A stretch of DNA of 6,699 nt from the NCBI GenBank assembly GCA_005888865.1, contig VBCL01000300.1:1-6699 (forward strand). The letters are read 5' to 3'. Within the stretch, counting starts at the first letter, position 1, and each line of letters begins with the position of its first letter. The notes below the pieces were generated by a model that saw only the letters and a program-made list of their open reading frames with translations, was not told where the DNA came from and made no database searches. Positions 4,661 through 6,699 of this stretch are shown piece by piece. The DNA comes from Betaproteobacteria bacterium (GTDB lineage: Bacteria > Pseudomonadota > Gammaproteobacteria > Burkholderiales > Casimicrobiaceae). A program made the position numbers and the translations under genes.

Positions 4661-6699
4661 ATGCGGCGTGACCGCAAATGCGCGCCCCGCGATATCGATG
4701 TCGAAGGTCGCCGCGAGCAGCGCCTCCTCGGAAAGCGTGACGTCGCGCCGCGCATAACCCATGGCGACGGCGCGGTCGAGCTTGCGGCTGAAACCGGCTG
4801 AGGTCAGCTCGCCGACGTTCTTCCCATCCATGAGGATCGGTTCGCCACCCCAGGGGAACGCGGTGGGATCGTCGAAAGTGAAGAGCACGAGACGCTTCTT
4901 GAGTCCGTGGGCGCGCTGGAGCAGTAGCGCTTCGCGGCCGATGAACGGTACGGCCTTGTCGAGCTTCACCGCGTACCCGAGACCGGCCTCCCATGGCGTG
5001 TCGTCCGGTCCCAGCTCGGCACCCCAGGCACGACGGCCGGCCTCGATGCGCAGGGCATCGATGGTGTAATAGCCGGCATCCGTGAGATCGAGCTCGCCGC
5101 CGGCGGACCACAGCGCCTCGTAGAGCGCCAGGCATTGATCGGTCGGCACTGTCAATTCGTAGCCGGGTCCCCCGACATAGCTCATCCGCGCTGCACGGAC
5201 GCGCGCGTAACCCACGTCGATCTCGCGGGTCGTGGAAAACGGCATTCCCGCCTTCGACAGGTCGTGCGGCGAGAGCCGGGCGAGCAGCGCTTCGGACTTC
5301 GGCCCCATGACCGAAATGATCGAGAACGCCGACGTAACGTCGACGAGCGCCGCGAATTCGTCGTCGCGGATGTGGCGCTGGATCCAATCCGCGTCGCGCG
5401 TCGCCTGTGACGATCCGGTGAGAATAAAGAACGTGTCAGCGGCAAGCCGCGTGATCGTGAGATCGCTCTCGAAACCTCCGCGCTCGTTGAGCATCGCCGT
5501 ATAGACCATACGACCGACGGAGACGTCGATCTCGTTGGCGCACAGCCGCTGCAGCACCGCCAGCGCGTCGCGGCCCTTGAGGACAAGTTTCGCGAACGAG
5601 GTCTGATCGAATACGACGACGTTTTCGCGGCAGGCACGCTGCTCTTCCAGCACGTACGGCAGCCAGCCGGGGGTATCGAGCGTGGGCAGCGGCTCGATCG
5701 CGGCTGGCGGAAGAAAGTAATTGGCGCGCTCCCAGTTGAGCTTGCTGCCGAACACCGCGCCCTTCGCCTTCAATCGATCGTAGAGCGGTGAGCGCCGCAG
5801 CGGACGCACCGTCGAGAATTCTTCTCGCGGCCAGCGCATCGCGTAGTGCAGCCCCAGCGTCTCGGCAGTGCGATCGAACAGATGTTTGCGGTTGGCATGC
5901 AGCGGCGCGAAGCGGCGGATATCGACGTCCCACAGGTCGATCGGGGCTTCGCCGCCGACGATCCATTCGGCGACGAGCTTGCCTGCGCCGCCGGCGTTGG
6001 CGATGCCGGCCGAATTGAAGCCGGCGCACACGAAATAGCCGCGCAGCTCCGGCGCCTCGCCGAGGATGAAGTTGCCGTCGAGGGTAAAGCTCTCCGGACC
6101 GTTGAGCAGCGTTCTCACCTGCGCGGTCTCCAGGCAGGGCGTGCGGTGGATCGCGTTCTGCATCAGGATCGCGAAATGATCCCAATCCTCGGGCAGAAGC
6201 TGAAACTCGAAGCCCTCGGGGATGCGTGCCACGTTCCAGGGCTTGGCGACCGGCTCGAACCCGCCCATGACCAGCCCCCCGACTTCCTCCTTGTAGTAGA
6301 TGTAGCCATCGGGATCGCGCATCACGGGCAGGTTGGAGTGCACGCCGGGAATCGGCCTCGTCACCAGGTAGAAGTGTTCGGCGGAGAACACGGGCACATT
6401 GACGCCCGAGAGCGCACCGAGCTCGCGCGCCCACTGGCCGGCGCAGTTCACGATCGTTTCGCAGCGCACTTCGGCTTCATGCCCGGGCGTGCGATAACGC
6501 ACACCCCTCACCCGACCTCGCTCGACGACCATGCCGGTAACGCGGGCACCTTCGACGATCCGCGCGCCGCGCATGCGCGCACCCTTGGCGAGCGATTGCG
6601 TCAGGTCGGTCGGATTGGCCTTGCCGTCGCCCGGAATCCACACCGCGCCGCTGAGATCGTCGGTGCGCAAGAGCGGGTAGACCTTGCCGGCTTCGCTCG
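4646..6699 (-). CDS. Dimethylglycine/sarcosine dehydrogenase-type FAD oxidoreductase fused to a GcvT-like domain (5' end outside window)
   Basis: This family oxidatively demethylates N-methylated glycines and hands the one-carbon unit to tetrahydrofolate as 5,10-methylene-THF. The visible part has 683 residues, and the frame stays open to the window edge, so the N-terminal GxGxxG FAD motif and roughly 130 residues are missing. Numbering from the first full codon, FAD-domain marks are IPGDGKANPTDLTQSLAKGA (21-40), VNCAGQWARELG (83-94) and GYFVCAGFNSAGIANAGGAG (220-239). A middle FAO_M-like domain follows (about 265-335). The GcvT domain (about 345-575) shows MLNERGGFESDL (402-413), YVGGPGYEL (507-515), EAGRRAWGAELG (552-563) and TPWEAGLG (567-574). 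A GcvT C-terminal barrel ends the chain. The exact substrate (dimethylglycine, sarcosine or another N-methyl compound) cannot be fixed. The last codons CTT AGG CTA are types usually rare in GC-rich genomes and fall in a palindrome. The IclR gene follows at 6 nt. Confidence 0.9.
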   Translation of the reverse strand, partial: SEAGKVYPLLRTDDLSGAVWIPGDGKANPTDLTQSLAKGARMRGARIVEGARVTGMVVERGRVRGVRYRTPGHEAEVRCETIVNCAGQWARELGALSGVNVPVFSAEHFYLVTRPIPGVHSNLPVMRDPDGYIYYKEEVGGLVMGGFEPVAKPWNVARIPEGFEFQLLPEDWDHFAILMQNAIHRTPCLETAQVRTLLNGPESFTLDGNFILGEAPELRGYFVCAGFNSAGIANAGGAGKLVAEWIVGGEAPIDLWDVDIRRFAPLHANRKHLFDRTAETLGLHYAMRWPREEFSTVRPLRRSPLYDRLKAKGAVFGSKLNWERANYFLPPAAIEPLPTLDTPGWLPYVLEEQRACRENVVVFDQTSFAKLVLKGRDALAVLQRLCANEIDVSVGRMVYTAMLNERGGFESDLTITRLAADTFFILTGSSQATRDADWIQRHIRDDEFAALVDVTSAFSIISVMGPKSEALLARLSPHDLSKAGMPFSTTREIDVGYARVRAARMSYVGGPGYELTVPTDQCLALYEALWSAGGELDLTDAGYYTIDALRIEAGRRAWGAELGPDDTPWEAGLGYAVKLDKAVPFIGREALLLQRAHGLKKRLVLFTFDDPTAFPWGGEPILMDGKNVGELTSAGFSRKLDRAVAMGYARRDVTLSEEALLAATFDIDIAGRAFAVTPHLRLA

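Overview
The window looks like a chromosomal segment of a GC-rich proteobacterium. A betaproteobacterium is most likely, because a pdxJ end is followed by nagZ, an order familiar from the recO-pdxJ-acpS-nagZ region of that group. The taxonomic call is inferred from gene order, protein style and base composition only; no search was possible.

Left part, plus strand (1-2896). The window opens in the last 75 codons of pdxJ (vitamin B6 synthesis). A 361-bp stretch with no convincing gene follows. It holds an array of six 33-bp tandem units, the last four forming a 66-bp duplication. acpS, which often sits between pdxJ and nagZ, is not there. nagZ (cell-wall recycling beta-N-acetylglucosaminidase) and a JmjC/cupin-type Fe(II)/2-oxoglutarate oxygenase come next, 28 nt apart and probably co-transcribed.

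Right part, minus strand (6699 down to 2928). Reading leftwards, the first gene is a large flavoprotein of the dimethylglycine/sarcosine dehydrogenase type, with an FAD-oxidase half joined to a GcvT-like folate-binding half. Its N-terminus lies beyond the window. Six nucleotides after its stop begins an IclR-family regulator. Then comes a TylF/MycF-like SAM-dependent methyltransferase with no ATG start and with AT-richer stretches than its neighbours. It converges on the oxygenase gene with a 31-nt gap.

How the genes fit together. nagZ and the oxygenase are probably one transcript, but no shared pathway is evident. The flavoprotein and the IclR regulator probably form a small catabolic operon that oxidises an N-methylated amino acid and passes the one-carbon unit to tetrahydrofolate, under effector-responsive control. 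A perfect 12-bp palindrome spans the flavoprotein stop, overlaps a run of codons that are usually rare in GC-rich genomes, and lies just ahead of the regulator start. It is the best regulatory-site candidate. The methyltransferase may be a later insertion between the two operons. I see no complete new system; the repeat array, the palindrome and the out-of-place methyltransferase are the points that merit checking.
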